DNA of 64,000 nt from Bradyrhizobium elkanii USDA 76 (GCF_023278185.1 NZ_CP066356.1:1790001-1854000), one strand, 5' to 3'. Numbered from the stretch's first letter, positions 16,175 through 27,012 are shown. A program made the numbers and translations. Notes: generated by a model from the sequence alone, not told the origin.

Positions 16175-17539
16175 TTAGCTGCTGAGTGCTCCGAGGAAAC
16201 TCTCGCGCCACGCCGCAATGCTATTGCGGCGTAGCACCACCATCATGGCCCGCCAACGCTCGCATCGCTCCCCAAGTGGCATCCCCAGCGCTGTCTGCAA
16301 TGCTTCGGCGACGGCGTCGGGGTCATACGGGTTGGCGATCACGGCAGCGTCGAGTTCGTAGGCCGCGCCGGCAAAGGGCGAGAGAACGAGCACGCCAGGG
16401 TCATCGGGGTTCTGTGCAGCGACATACTCCTTGGCAACCAGGTTCATTCCGTCGCGCAACGGAGTGACAAGAGCGACGCGGCTGAGCCGAAAGAAGCCAG
16501 CGAGCGAGCGCTGCGAGAAGCTCCTGTTCAAATACTGGATCGGCGCCCAATCGAGTTCCGCGTAGCGACCGGCCACGTCGCCCGCCAGCGCACCAAGCCT
16601 CTGTCGCAGCGCACGGTATTCAGGAACGTCGCTGCGCGTTGCGGTGGCGATCTGCAGGAAGCGGACGTGGTTGCGGTACGCGGGATAGCCGTCGAGAAAG
16701 GCGGCGAACGCTTTGAACCGGTGCTCGAGTCCCTTGCTGTAATCGAGCCGGTCAACCCCAATGATGAGCTTGCGCCCGCGCAGGCTCTCCTGCAGCCGGC
16801 GTGCCGTGCGAGATTTCACAGCGCCACTGGCCATCTCGGCGATGGCTTCAGTATCGATACCAATCGGGAAGGCGCCGGCGCGTAGATCCCGATCGAAAGC
16901 GTGAACGTGGCCATCGGACGAAATCGTGCCTCCTGCACGGCGAAGGATGGCGTCATGGAAGGCGGTCAAATCCTCCACCGTCTGGAAGCCGACGAGATCG
17001 TAAGCGCACAGTGATTTCAGCAGGTCGCCGTAGTGAGGAAGGGTCGCCAGCACCCCCAAAGACGGAAACGGCGTATGCAAGAAAAACCCGATCCGCTGTG
17101 TGGCGCCGGCGCGGCGAAGTTCCTCGGCCATCGGGATCAGATGGTAGTCATGCACCCAGACGAGGTCACTCGGGCTGAGCAGGGGCGCGAGGGCGTCGGC
17201 GAGCACGGCGTTCACCCGTCGATAGGCGGCCAAGTCCCGGCGGGTAAAGTTCATGAGGTCAAGGCGATAGTGGAATAAGGGCCACAGTGCCGCGTTGGAG
17301 AAGCCGCTATAGTAGCCGTCATGGTCCGCGCGGGTAAGATCGACGGTAGCGTACGTCACTCTCTCGGTCTCAAAAACGTTCGGCTCTGGTGTTGTTTCTC
17401 CAAGCTTGCCACTCCACCCGAACCATAAGCCTCCAGCCTGATGCAGAGCGTCGACGAGGCCGGTCACGAGCCCGCCGCTGCGCTGCGCAGCTTCTGCCGG
17501 CAAGGCGACACGGTTGGAGACGATGACCAAGCGGCTCAA
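16175..17539 (-). CDS. otsA: Trehalose-6-phosphate synthase (GT20)
   Basis: 454 residues if started at TTG 17539, chosen because GGAGG lies 8 bases upstream and the peptide then begins LSRLVIVSNRVALP, the normal OtsA start. The longer ATG starts at 17629 and 17707 would add unrelated residues. Motifs: SNRV with GGL for glucose-6-phosphate, WVHDYHLIP, HTPFPS, GVDRLDYSKG, LRDGMNLVAKEY and SPFAGAA for UDP-glucose. It makes trehalose-6-phosphate from UDP-glucose and glucose-6-phosphate in the cytosol for osmotic and desiccation protection. No otsB is adjacent. Confidence 0.95.
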   Translation of the reverse strand: MSRLVIVSNRVALPAEAAQRSGGLVTGLVDALHQAGGLWFGWSGKLGETTPEPNVFETERVTYATVDLTRADHDGYYSGFSNAALWPLFHYRLDLMNFTRRDLAAYRRVNAVLADALAPLLSPSDLVWVHDYHLIPMAEELRRAGATQRIGFFLHTPFPSLGVLATLPHYGDLLKSLCAYDLVGFQTVEDLTAFHDAILRRAGGTISSDGHVHAFDRDLRAGAFPIGIDTEAIAEMASGAVKSRTARRLQESLRGRKLIIGVDRLDYSKGLEHRFKAFAAFLDGYPAYRNHVRFLQIATATRSDVPEYRALRQRLGALAGDVAGRYAELDWAPIQYLNRSFSQRSLAGFFRLSRVALVTPLRDGMNLVAKEYVAAQNPDDPGVLVLSPFAGAAYELDAAVIANPYDPDAVAEALQTALGMPLGERCERWRAMMVVLRRNSIAAWRESFLGALSS

Positions 17540-17795
17540 GCGGGTTCCCTCCGCACTGTCAGGGTTGCGTCGACCCGAGCCGTCAAAAGATCTCGGCGAA
17601 CACGGCAACGCAATGATCGGCGGTGACATCCGCCGGAGCCCACATCGGTCCTCGCGCGAAAATCCACAATTCCTTCTACCGGAACTGACGGTCCCGTCAT
17701 CAGGCAATCTGGGCGGGCGTTACCTGTAAAACATATAGATCTTCCCGCAGTAAATATAGGATACTCTGCCGACGATCTGGATTGTTGGGCGCTGT

Positions 17796-18044
17796 CTAAA
17801 GCTGATCTTCGCCAGGATTTCGACGGCAGACGCCCCGGGTGTGCCTCTCGATCTCAGCCAGTGCGGCGTCGAGCGAGGCGTGCGGCCCTTGCTGTATGCC
17901 GGCCATAGTTTCCGATGCGTGGCCCTCCGGGTGGATCATGAACTGACGTGGAGCGCTTGCCGTGATGCGCCCCATCGAGCGGCCGAGCAGGTCCGTCAGC
18001 TGCCAAACCGTGCCTCCCTCTGCCGGTGTAACGATCACATCCAT
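17796..18044 (-). CDS. Small hypothetical protein
   Basis: 82 residues from ATG 18044 (MDVIVTPAEGGTVWQLTDLL). A central GRI strand is followed by FMIHPEGHASETMAGIQQGP, a helix (LDAALAEIERHT), and RGVCRRNPGEDQL at the end. This order is typical of a small rhizobial family of unknown role. An EcfG-like promoter lies 45 bases upstream with a one-base longer spacer. Confidence 0.7.
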   Translation of the reverse strand: MDVIVTPAEGGTVWQLTDLLGRSMGRITASAPRQFMIHPEGHASETMAGIQQGPHASLDAALAEIERHTRGVCRRNPGEDQL

Positions 18045-18088
18045 GGTGAACCTTGAGTCTGTACGCCGCGCGAACAAACCGTTGCAAT

Positions 18089-18114
18089 AACCGATGGGCG
18101 AACTACCGAGTTCC
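18089..18114 (-). promoter_or_regulatory. EcfG-type promoter candidate, long spacer
   Basis: On the minus strand: GGAAC, 17 bases, GGTT. The spacer is the longer of the two accepted lengths and the consensus c is G. It ends 45 bases before the ATG at 18044. Confidence 0.42.
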
Positions 18115-18253
18115 CCGGCCGCGGCATTCTCGGTACTGGAAGGATTGGCGCTTCGGATCGCCCCGCGATCGAGCGAATGGCGCTTAATGCCGATATATGC
18201 GACTATATCGAATGGTCAAAAAGAAAGGTCGAAGGCCAACGTCGGGAGAAGAA

Positions 18254-18529
18254 ATGGCAACCGCTCTCGACCGTTGGGACGAGGAAGGCGGAGCGCAGGA
18301 GTTGGCGTGGCCTTTACCCTATGAAGCCAGCGATTTGCGCGATGTGGAGCGCAGAGTCCTGGAATGTCTGGGTGCCGCCCTTGTCAGCGAATGGAATGAT
18401 CTGCCTACTGACGTCCAGCGCAGGCTCTTCGAGCACGCGGCCTCGGGCAAATCGCACGACGCCACCGTGTTGAAGACGCGGATCGCCCGTTTCCTGCATG
18501 ATCATAAAGGTGCTTCGGGTGGGCGCTAA
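18254..18529 (+). CDS. Small hypothetical protein
   Basis: 91 residues from ATG 18254 (MATALDRWDEEGGAQ), preceded by GGGAGAAGAA; an upstream GTG/ATG pair at 18197-18215 is also open. The sequence contains DVERRVLECLGAALVSEWND, LPTDVQRRLFEHAA and a C-terminal RIARFLHDHK. It is acidic and helical, a pattern I associate with a common uncharacterised family. No membrane segment. Confidence 0.72.
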   Translation: MATALDRWDEEGGAQELAWPLPYEASDLRDVERRVLECLGAALVSEWNDLPTDVQRRLFEHAASGKSHDATVLKTRIARFLHDHKGASGGR

Positions 18530-18599
18530 CACGACTTTGGCAGATTTGTTCACGCCTTGCTCTTCGCTGACCTGTGTTCTGCAGTACCCGTATCGCGGA

Positions 18600-18800
18600 T
18601 CTGATGGCTGAAGAATGAGAGCGACGATGGCGGGACGCGCGGCTGGCAGGTTGGGCTGAGGTGGTGGCCGTCGTTTCATTTTTGCGCCCCGTCTTGGCAA
18701 TGCGGAAGTACTGCAAGAAGGCGTAAGCAACCATCGTCATAAGAGCGTGACGATGAAGACCGTGCCAGAACCGTCCCATCGCGCCATGACGGTTGTAGCC
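18600..18800 (-). pseudogene. IS701-type transposase, C-terminal remnant with frameshift
   Basis: Two overlapping minus frames together give GRFWHGLHRHALMTMVAYAF, LQYFRIAKTGRK and, one frame over, PPPQPNLPAARPAIVAL. This is the typical end of IS701/IS4-like transposases (WRGLHRHAxMTxxAYxFL...). A frameshift near 18670 separates the halves and the rest of the gene is missing. Confidence 0.72.
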
Positions 18801-19082
18801 AACCGCTGCAAGTCTATCTCGGCTGGTAGATTTGCGAGATAGCATTTCTTCTCTCCGAGTCGCGATGCTTGCCGATCGCCAACTCGCATTTTTTCACTTG
18901 GCATCAGCAAGCATTTCGTCCGCCGGCATCTATAACAAATCCGCGATGTGTATTGCCTTGTGTTTGGTGACTTCGCAGCCATCTCATGGTAAAGAGTTAG
19001 CTAATCTCGGCACAAAGAGCACTGTAAACGGATTGCTTCACTATCGCGCCGATGCAAAGCCGTTTCTGAAGGATAGCCGATC

Positions 19083-19352
19083 ATGACCATGCGCTCCCGA
19101 CGCGAAACGGTCACCTTCAAGCATCCCTTCCGGATCAAGGGCATCGACCGCCTCCTGCCTCCGGGTGCCTACGAGGTCATCACCGATGAGGAGATGATCG
19201 AAGGATTGTCGTTCGAGGCGTTTCGCCGGGTTGCCACTATGATCACTGTGCCGGCGGCGCCGCCGCGCACTTCAACGGTGGAGAGGATTTCCATCGACCC
19301 GGTCGATTTGGCTGACGCTCAGCGCATTGATGCCGACGCGCCTCGTGAGTGA
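19083..19352 (+). CDS. Small hypothetical protein
   Basis: 89 residues, [20 protein letters not shown] and so on. A short beta-rich protein with the phrase [20 protein letters not shown], then [18 protein letters not shown] recognise the pattern from rhizobial genomes without a known function. It lies 345 bases upstream of groES on the same strand but has its own space for a promoter. Confidence 0.72.
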   Translation: MTMRSRRETVTFKHPFRIKGIDRLLPPGAYEVITDEEMIEGLSFEAFRRVATMITVPAAPPRTSTVERISIDPVDLADAQRIDADAPRE

Positions 19353-19383
19353 CGCGCCACTCGATCTCGACAAGCACCGCTGA

Positions 19384-19473
19384 ATGGCTGCACAAGAAGC
19401 GACCGACGTCCGGCGCATTCTGGCGCACGTCGAGAACAACGCAATGCCCCTGCGCGATGGGAAGCTTTCTTAA
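19384..19473 (+). CDS. Possible 29-residue peptide upstream of groES
   Basis: ATG 19384 opens [20 protein letters not shown] and closes at TAA 19473. It is short, with no strong ribosome-binding site, and could be a remnant or part of the groESL leader. Reported only because it is the sole open frame that fits the groES leader region. Confidence 0.2.
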   Translation: MAAQEATDVRRILAHVENNAMPLRDGKLS

Positions 19474-19696
19474 ATCTGATGATGCGGCGTCCAACGACTT
19501 TCGCACCACACAGCTGGCCTTCACCGGATCCTTAGCCGCCGCGGTCTTGGCAGCTATTTCGTGTTGCTCTGAGCAGAATATCGTTTCGGGACGGTCTTGT
19601 ACGTCCCCTTGCGGCGGCTTATGTGCTGATGAGCACTCGCTGGCCACGACTGCCATTTCGTCCAAAGCAACAACAACAAGAAAACAGGAGGACAGC

Positions 19697-20014
19697 ATGA
19701 AATTCCGTCCGCTTCACGACCGCGTTGTGGTCAAGCGCATTGAGGCCGAAGACAAAACCGCTGGTGGCATCATCATTCCGGACACTGCCAAGGAAAAACC
19801 TTCGCAGGGCGAGATCACGGCGGTTGGCCCAGGCGGCCGCGATGAATCCGGCAGGCTGATTCCGATCGATCTCAAGGTTGGCGACCGCGTCCTGTTCGGC
19901 AAGTGGTCAGGCACCGAGGTCAAGCTCGATGGTCAGGAACTACTGATCATGAAGGAAAGCGACATTATGGGCGTTCTCACCGAGCTGCCCGCCGCCAAGA
20001 AGAAGGTCGCATAG
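19697..20014 (+). CDS. groES: GroES co-chaperonin
   Basis: 105 residues from ATG 19697, preceded by AGGAGGA. It has the full GroES fold: [18 protein letters not shown], the mobile loop region [20 protein letters not shown] and [20 protein letters not shown]. It caps GroEL during ATP-dependent protein folding in the cytosol. It is the first gene of a groES-groEL operon. I looked for a CIRCE operator (TTAGCACTC-N9-GAGTGCTAA) upstream and did not find one, so HrcA control is unlikely and sigma-32-type control more likely. Confidence 0.97.
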   Translation: MKFRPLHDRVVVKRIEAEDKTAGGIIIPDTAKEKPSQGEITAVGPGGRDESGRLIPIDLKVGDRVLFGKWSGTEVKLDGQELLIMKESDIMGVLTELPAAKKKVA

Positions 20015-20040
20015 ACGCCAGCCAATTTTCCTTATCCTGA

Positions 20041-21798
<1,758 letters not shown>

Positions 21799-21828
21799 GT
21801 CCTACTCGTTCAGAGCTCAACAATAACG

Positions 21829-21858
21829 AAGGCCCGGCAGAGATGCTTGGGCCTTTTT
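21829..21858 (+). terminator. Intrinsic terminator of groESL
   Basis: AAGGCCC and GGGCCTT form a 7-bp stem with a 13-base loop followed by a T run, 31 bases after the groEL stop. Confidence 0.85.
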
Positions 21859-21859
21859 T

Positions 21860-21915
21860 GCAGGAACCAGCAAAAAGCGGCCGCCGAGAAGCGTGATGAA
21901 TTCTCGCCGTTTCAC
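21860..21915 (-). pseudogene. Remnant of an exported substrate-binding protein start
   Basis: From GTG 21915 the frame reads VKRREFITLLGG, the hallmark N-terminus of many rhizobial exported (Tat-type) substrate-binding proteins. It then diverges at once into RFLLVPAK without the hydrophobic core. Only about 12 codons are recognisable. Confidence 0.35.
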
Positions 21916-22079
21916 GGATTTCCGTGAGGACGCCTTGTGCAATATCTCAAAATCAGCACTTTGCATTGCAGCCGGGTGGCGGGTGAGAATTGTTACCAAA
22001 CCAGTCAGGACGCACCCCACCGTTACTGGATTTTGGGAAGTGCATAGCTCCGCCCTGGTTGGCCGCCCCCGTGATTAGA

Positions 22080-22311
22080 CCGAAGACCGCGATCATCTGG
22101 GACGCGGGGATCATGAGTAGCAGGCCGGCTACGATCGAGACACCCGGTGCAATAGCGACCACAGCGAGCAGCAGCATAATAGGGGCCGAAGGAGTGCTTG
22201 TGTAGGCGACCCATCAGCCAGCCCAGGGTAAAGCGATCTTGCCGGTGCCTCGTCGTGCAGCCGCTGCAGCAGGACCGAGGCAGGCACAAACACCCGTTCA
22301 TCGGCGGGCAT
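22080..22311 (-). pseudogene. exoD-like gene broken by two frameshifts
   Basis: Three reading frames in succession give LLQRLHDEAP, then RFTLGWLMGRLHKHSFGP, then MLLLAVVAIAPGVSIVAGLL and LMIPASQMIAVFG. Together these match the N-terminal half of the ExoD exopolysaccharide-synthesis membrane family. At least two indels disrupt it, and the C-terminal half is missing after about 22080. Confidence 0.75.
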
Positions 22312-22407
22312 TGTCGGCTTCAGCTGGTCGGGGCTCGTTGGGACCCGGTACGCCGGGGACAGGATATTTTGGGAGGCGCCCGGTCGACACAGCCGACCCT
22401 GCGAGGG

Positions 22408-22572
22408 TCAGAGCCGACCCAGAACTAGCAATACGACGAGGATGACCAGGATGGTACCGATGACCCCCATCCCACCGTGGCCATAGCCGTAGCCGTAGCC
22501 GCCGAAGCGGCCGCTGAAGCCACCAAGCAGGAAGATGATGAGGAGGATGATGAGGATAAGTCCGATCGACAT
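22408..22572 (-). CDS. DUF3309 small membrane protein
   Basis: 54 residues from ATG 22572 (MSIGLILIILLIIFLLGG). Two hydrophobic helices flank a glycine/tyrosine-rich loop (FGGYGYGYGHGGMG) and the protein ends VLLVLGRL, as in DUF3309. It is an inner-membrane peptide of unknown function, often found near stress genes in this group. The frame continues upstream to 22674, but the shorter start matches the family. Confidence 0.85.
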   Translation of the reverse strand: MSIGLILIILLIIFLLGGFSGRFGGYGYGYGHGGMGVIGTILVILVVLLVLGRL

Positions 22573-23067
22573 TGTCCGACCCTTTGGTGGGACCTTGTGG
22601 ATATTGGGTCTCTTGGTCGTCGGAGTTGAGTGCGCGATCTTCAAGCTTCCGGCGACGACTGTCGGCGGCATCACTGGGCAAGTGCTGTGCTACTTCTTCT
22701 CGATTGAAATGCCACCCGGCGCGGCGGACGCGGAGCAGGAGGCAGTTTGAGCTTGAGAGAGGCAGCCTTGGCATTGTTTGGCTCGTGGTCGGCGGTGCCC
22801 GTGGCGTTGCCGGGACGAGTGAGTCGCTTCGGGATTGCTGGTCGAGCCGATAGACCAGCCCCGCGCTCGCGCCTTTAGCTCCCTGGCGCAAGTTTTGTCT
22901 GTCTTCCGATTCGCCGACTCCTGCAAAAGTCCGCAGGAGGGGCCGATGCAGTTGACCGGATCACAAGGGCGCAGCCGCGCCATCGCGCTCCAGTGCGCTC
23001 GAGCGCGCGTTGAGTGGGCATGGTCTGTGACAGAGGTTGCCACGCCCAAACAGCGTCGCTCGTGCGC
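22573..23067. other. Intergenic stretch with no supportable gene
   Basis: Only arginine-rich shadow frames. One detail: on the minus strand near 22885-22910 the peptide NRKTDKTCARE echoes the C-terminus KADKTCAK of the secreted gene at 23589, so a fragment of a paralogue may lie here. Confidence 0.4.
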
Positions 23068-23415
23068 TCAATACGGGGCGTAGTATTGGCGGCGATAGGG
23101 ATACGGGCCGCCGTAGTAGCCTGGCGCATAGTAGTCCGGCCCGTAATAGCTACCACCGTAGGCTCCATAAGCGGCGGCTCCAGCCGCGGCACCCAGGATG
23201 CCAAGGCCAATTGCGGCCCCCGGAGCGCCGTAGTAGCCGCGACCGCGGTAGTGGCGTCGGTAGTAGATTTCTGTCACCCCGGACGAAGAAGCCGCTTGTG
23301 TCAGAAGAGTCGTGCTCGGCGAGATCGGAGCTGCCCCCGAAGGCAGCACCGAGGCGAGCGTCGCCGCACCGAAGAGTGCGACCGCAATCGCGTATTTCAT
23401 TGTCTGCTGGTTCAT
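23068..23415 (-). CDS. Secreted glycine/tyrosine-rich protein
   Basis: 115 residues from ATG 23415 (MNQQTMKYAIAVALFGAATL). A Sec signal peptide with cleavage near SGAAP is followed by a short polar stretch. Next come EIYYRRHYRGRGYYG, a hydrophobic glycine/alanine segment (AAIGLGILGAAAGAAAYGAY) and a YYxPxYY tail. Such exported GY-rich proteins are common in rhizobia, perhaps in the envelope. No enzymatic motif. Confidence 0.78.
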   Translation of the reverse strand: MNQQTMKYAIAVALFGAATLASVLPSGAAPISPSTTLLTQAASSSGVTEIYYRRHYRGRGYYGAPGAAIGLGILGAAAGAAAYGAYGGSYYGPDYYAPGYYGGPYPYRRQYYAPY

Positions 23416-23588
23416 GGTCGTATCCTCTCGAATTTGGAGCATCTCAAGCGGCAAGTCGATTGCGTGCCGCTGGCCGATAAAGAACCTCGACCCAGGGCGC
23501 TCGAGGCGCTGGTGGGGGCGGATCCGAGGATTCGTGGTTCTAGCGAACTCGCAGAGCCGCCTTTGTACTCGCGCCGCGACTTAACCGA

Positions 23589-23840
23589 TTACTTGGCGCA
23601 AGTTTTGTCCGCCTTCAAAGCCGCTTCTGCCGAGGCCTTTGTCGTGTGAGCGGCGCCGACAACCTTCATGCTGCCGCCGGCAGCAGGCTGGCTCTCGACG
23701 ATCTGACACTTCATGGTCGCAGTATCCTGAGCCAGGTAGAACGAGGAGGGCGATTGGCCAACGGTTTTGCCAGTCTCCGCCGCGAATGACGGAGAAGCGA
23801 ATGCGAGAACAGAGACTGTCGCTAATAGAATTCTTTTCAT
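23589..23840 (-). CDS. Small periplasmic protein
   Basis: 83 residues from ATG 23840 (MKRILLATVSVLAFASPSFA), a textbook signal peptide with cleavage after SFA. The mature protein has two cysteines (TMKCQIV and ADKTCAK at the C-terminus) that could form a disulfide, and the phrase VGAAHTTKASAEAALKADK. An EcfG-like promoter ends 44 bases upstream, suggesting stress induction. Confidence 0.8.
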   Translation of the reverse strand: MKRILLATVSVLAFASPSFAAETGKTVGQSPSSFYLAQDTATMKCQIVESQPAAGGSMKVVGAAHTTKASAEAALKADKTCAK

Positions 23841-23883
23841 AGTATCCACCAATTCTTATGCGTCCGGAATCGGACAAAGAATG

Positions 23884-23908
23884 AACAGGGCAAGCCGACA
23901 AGAGTTCC
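23884..23908 (-). promoter_or_regulatory. EcfG-type promoter candidate for the periplasmic protein
   Basis: On the minus strand: GGAAC, 17 bases, GTT, with T at the consensus c. It ends 44 bases before the ATG at 23840. Confidence 0.58.
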
Positions 23909-24378
23909 AGCTATCGCCGATTTGTTTGTTTCGTGTGGATTGACGTGGGTCAGCGACAGCCCTGAAAGTCTGTCGACAGGTTATGCCAATCGCCCAATTC
24001 CATTCTGCCTAGCGGCGATCCTTCAGCGGGTGTTGCCGTTAGCGGGAATCATTTGGCTATAGCTGCGCTCCTCGCAAACATTCTCTCAATCATCGATGGA
24101 TGCCTAGAGCAGGGCGGTGAGAAGTATTGTGCCGCAACGCGGCGCGAGCTTATGGTCAAAATTGCTCATTCAAGAAAATTTAACGAAAGGGATTTTGCCA
24201 TCAGATTAGGACGGCGATCACTGATCGCAATGTCACTCTTTGGCCCAAGCCCACTGACGAGTAGGCGCAACAGGCGATGCCCATCATGAGCGGGCGCCTG
24301 AAGTCCCTTCTAGAAAACGTGAGGGCCTTGAAGCTGAACGACTGATCAGAAGGGTTGCCGAAGGTCCAATGCGTCGAT
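23909..24378. other. Intergenic stretch, holds one operator-like site
   Basis: No gene that I can support. It contains copy 5 of the 16-bp palindrome (24153-24168). A plus-strand frame from 24053 is open through the site but has no recognisable product. Confidence 0.5.
24153..24168. promoter_or_regulatory. Unexplained 16-bp palindromic operator-like site, copy 5
   Basis: TGGTCAAAATTGCTCA, identical to copy 3 at 11560 over all 16 bases. No annotated gene starts near it, unlike the other copies. Confidence 0.45.
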
Positions 24379-25254
24379 CTATGATGTGACAAGAACTTCT
24401 ACGGACATCCCGGCGAAGGCGCCGATGCTGCCGACGAAGCTGCCGGACACTGGAATCGTCTGCCGGACGTCGCGCGCGACCGCGACTGGGATCAGATTGA
24501 GGCCGCCGAGGCTGCGATTCGTCGGGTCGAAAGTGATCCAGCCGGCGCCCGGTACGAAGACCTCGGCCCACGCATGGGTTGATCCCGCATTGCTCGATCC
24601 GACGCTCTGTTGCTCTGGATTGTAAAGATAGCCGGAGACGATCCTGGCTCCGAACCCGAGCATGCGTCCTGCTTCGGTAAACAGCACCGCGAAATCGCGG
24701 CATGACCCCCAGCCACGATTTAACGTTTCTACCGGCGTTTGGGTACCCTCATCCTCACGGCTCTGGTACCGGACAGCTTCCGAAACGCCGACGCTCAGGT
24801 CCTTTAGCAGCGACAGCGTATCAGTCCGACTTCCTCGAACGAACATTTGTGCCCAACTTCGTAGGACCCCCGCCGTGTCCGAGAACTGGGGGAGAGCCAG
24901 GGCGCCGAGATCGGTCCAATCGTCATCAGAATAGCGGAATGGGTAAGACATAGCCGAGACAGCGATATCGAACACCGGCCATGCAACCGCGTCGAGCTGA
25001 AGCTCCGCGACGCTGGCGATCACCAGGTTGGAGGCTGTCATCTGAAACGTGGCCGTCGCGATTGCATCGCCAACCACATCGAGCGCCCAGGTCAAGGCCG
25101 CATGCGGCGTCACCGTGACGTTGCTCGAAATCAAACGAAGCTCGCGGCTTTCGCGCGGACGAAGCATCAAGCGGTGCGGCAACAGGTGCACGTGTTCGTT
25201 GAATCGATAGGTCGTCGTGTGAAGAACCTTCAGCGTAATCAACGCAAGCTCCAA
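24379..25254 (-). CDS. Transglutaminase-like cysteine protease family protein
   Basis: 291 residues. An N-terminal beta-rich domain (VLHTTTYRFNEHVHLLPHRL) is typical of bacterial transglutaminase-like proteins. The core carries the triad Cys185 (GWGSCRDFAVL), His227 (STHAWAEVF) and Asp243 (GWITFDPTN). These cytosolic proteins are thought to cleave or modify proteins or peptides; the substrate is unknown. Length is normal and the frame intact. The first residues MELALITL may be an over-extended start, since homologues often begin near KVLHTT. Confidence 0.88.
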   Translation of the reverse strand: MELALITLKVLHTTTYRFNEHVHLLPHRLMLRPRESRELRLISSNVTVTPHAALTWALDVVGDAIATATFQMTASNLVIASVAELQLDAVAWPVFDIAVSAMSYPFRYSDDDWTDLGALALPQFSDTAGVLRSWAQMFVRGSRTDTLSLLKDLSVGVSEAVRYQSREDEGTQTPVETLNRGWGSCRDFAVLFTEAGRMLGFGARIVSGYLYNPEQQSVGSSNAGSTHAWAEVFVPGAGWITFDPTNRSLGGLNLIPVAVARDVRQTIPVSGSFVGSIGAFAGMSVEVLVTS

Positions 25255-25570
25255 TCCGCGGCAGCGTCTGACAGGCCCTTATCCGGTGGTCCCCTCGGGG
25301 GGTATGGCCGAGTTGAACGTGCCCATGCAAATGTCAATCCAGACGACCGAAACCCGGGCGGATTTGCGGACGAGGCACCGAGCAAGAACGTTGCGATTCA
25401 TTCATACGGTCATGTTGACGGGTGTCGAAGTGCAAGCACAACATCAGTTTCGCGGTGCGACAGGATCCGACAAGTGTGACGCGGCCGCTGGTCGGAGGGC
25501 CGCAAACGATGGACAGCGTCGTGTCGGCGTGACGACCCTGGATAGTGAGGCGACTAGGAGGGATCGAACC
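25255..25570. other. Intergenic stretch between divergent transglutaminase and ppk2
   Basis: Divergent promoter region. I saw no EcfG match, hairpin or credible small gene. Confidence 0.5.
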
Positions 25571-26358
25571 ATGAAGAACCGGCCACCGCTTCCGCAACAT
25601 TTGAGTCGCCATAGGTATCACGCGCTGCTGGTCCGGCTGCAAATCGAGCTCGTCAAGCTGCAGCGCAGCGTGATTGAGCGCGGCCAGCGAATCCTTCTCA
25701 TCGTCGAAGGTCGCGACGCCGCCGGCAAGGATGGCACGATCAAGTCGATTGTCGAACATCTAAGCCCGCGTGATACCCGCATCGTAGCGCTGGGGCCGCC
25801 GAGCAATCGGGAGCGGTGTTCATGGTACTTCCAGCGTCGCGTTTCGCACTTGCCCGCGGCAGGAGAGATCGTGCTGTTCAATCGCAGTTTGGTACAACCA
25901 TGCTGGAGTTGAGCGTGTCATGAACTTTTGCACCAAGAAGGAAACCGAGGAATTCCTCGAGACCGTGCCGGGTTTCGAAGCAATGATTGAGCGTTCGGGT
26001 ATTACCCTGCTCAAGTACTATCTTGATATTTCGAAACAGGAGCAGAAGCGACGGCTCGCCGACCGCCAAAGGGATCCCCTGAAGCAGGGAAGCTGAGCCC
26101 CATCGATGCCAAGGCGCGAAGCTTTGGAAGGCCTATTCCGAAGCCCGGGACAAGATGCTGGAACGGACGCACACCGTCACCTCGCCCTGGACCGTGGTCC
26201 GGGCCGGCGACAAGGAACATGCGCGACTTAATATCATTCGCGATGTTCTGTGGCGGCTGCACTATCCCGGAAAGCACCGTCGTCTCCACAGGCCCGATCC
26301 GGCGGTCGTTTTTCCTTACGATAAAGCCTGTTATGAGCGCGGCCTGATCGAGGCTTAG
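25571..26358 (+). pseudogene. Polyphosphate kinase 2 broken by three single-base indels
   Basis: AGGAGGGATCGAACC precedes ATG 25571. Frame 1 gives the PPK2 Walker A VEGRDAAGKDGTIK and ALGPPSNRERCSWYFQR, up to LFNRS. An extra T in the run 25888-25890 shifts frame. Frame 2 continues VMNFCTKKETEEFLETVPGF and LLKYYLDISKQEQKRRLADR. Missing T's at about 26086/26087 and 26117/26118 shift it again, and the rest (MLERTHTVTSPWTVVRAGDK, ARLNIIRDVL) runs to a stop at 26358. Repairing the three T's would restore a full-length PPK2 (polyphosphate plus nucleoside diphosphate to nucleoside triphosphate). Recently lost, or a sequencing problem. Confidence 0.88.
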
Positions 26359-26376
26359 GTGGCTTACCTTGATGCC

Positions 26377-26571
26377 TCAGTTTGCATCGAGCGAAATTGT
26401 GTAGCCTGCATTTTCGAGAGCGGCGAGGACGGCTGTTGCGATAGTCTTGCATTCGTTGGGCTCTTTGTAAGTTTTCGGCCACGCCGTCCCGTTTCCCGCG
26501 TCCGGAAAATCAACGAAAGCTGATTGGATAGCGCGTTCGATGATCCTTTGGAGCTTCTCATCCCGTATCAT
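26377..26571 (-). CDS. Small hypothetical protein
   Basis: 64 residues, MIRDEKLQRIIERAIQSAFV and so on, with the phrase DFPDAGNGTAWPKTYKEPNE, then CKTIATAVLAALENAGY. It is mixed helix and turn with no membrane segment, and resembles a small rhizobial family I cannot name. It is convergent with the ppk2 pseudogene. Confidence 0.62.
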   Translation of the reverse strand: MIRDEKLQRIIERAIQSAFVDFPDAGNGTAWPKTYKEPNECKTIATAVLAALENAGYTISLDAN

Positions 26572-27012
26572 TGCCTCGTCTCCCGCTTCTCGACGATCGT
26601 CACAATATCATCATTTTACCTAGAGCCGCTGCGGTACGCTGCCAATGCGCTGGAGTGCACAATATCCTGTTTGAAGGAGTAAAACGTATTCTCGTTCCTC
26701 CGACGATCAGCGCAGGCGAGCGTAGCCCTCACCGATTTGCGACGCTCAAGCCGGGCCTCTTTGCGGCTGGCGACGTGGGGGACGGCGTCTATCGGCAAGC
26801 TGTCACGCCGGTCTCGGCTGCATGACGGCACTTGAGGCCACTCGCTTTCTCTTGGCCCAATGTCCTTCCAGCCGGCGCGCTTGTCCTATTGAAGATAGGC
26901 TCAACCCTTAAGCGGCAGGTCGAGCAATGTATGGCTGTAATTTCAATTACATTCGAGTTCGCAGTTTTGTTCTGAGTGGCGCGCCATTCAGAACAGTCCA
27001 ACGAACTCTGAC
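26572..27012. other. Stretch beside the integrase with a 26-bp near-palindrome
   Basis: No credible gene. An inverted repeat at 26969-26994 (arms GTTCTGAGTGGC and GCGCCATTCAGAAC, one mismatched pair) lies 19 bases past the integrase stop. No tRNA was found here. Confidence 0.5.
26969..26994. repeat. 26-bp near-palindrome next to the tyrosine recombinase gene
   Basis: A GTTCTGA-GTGGCGCGCCAT-TCAGAAC type inverted repeat with a GC-rich centre and one mismatch. There is no T run on the integrase side, so it is not an obvious terminator; it could be a recombinase or regulator binding site. Confidence 0.45.

Noticed and set aside
19480..19696. CIRCE operator for groES
   Set aside because: The only symmetric string is GTGCT-GATG-AGCAC, which does not fit TTAGCACTC-N9-GAGTGCTAA.
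22885..22910. A paralogue of the secreted protein at 23589
   Set aside because: Only about ten codons (KTDKTCARE) are similar; mentioned in the gap note but not called as a gene remnant.
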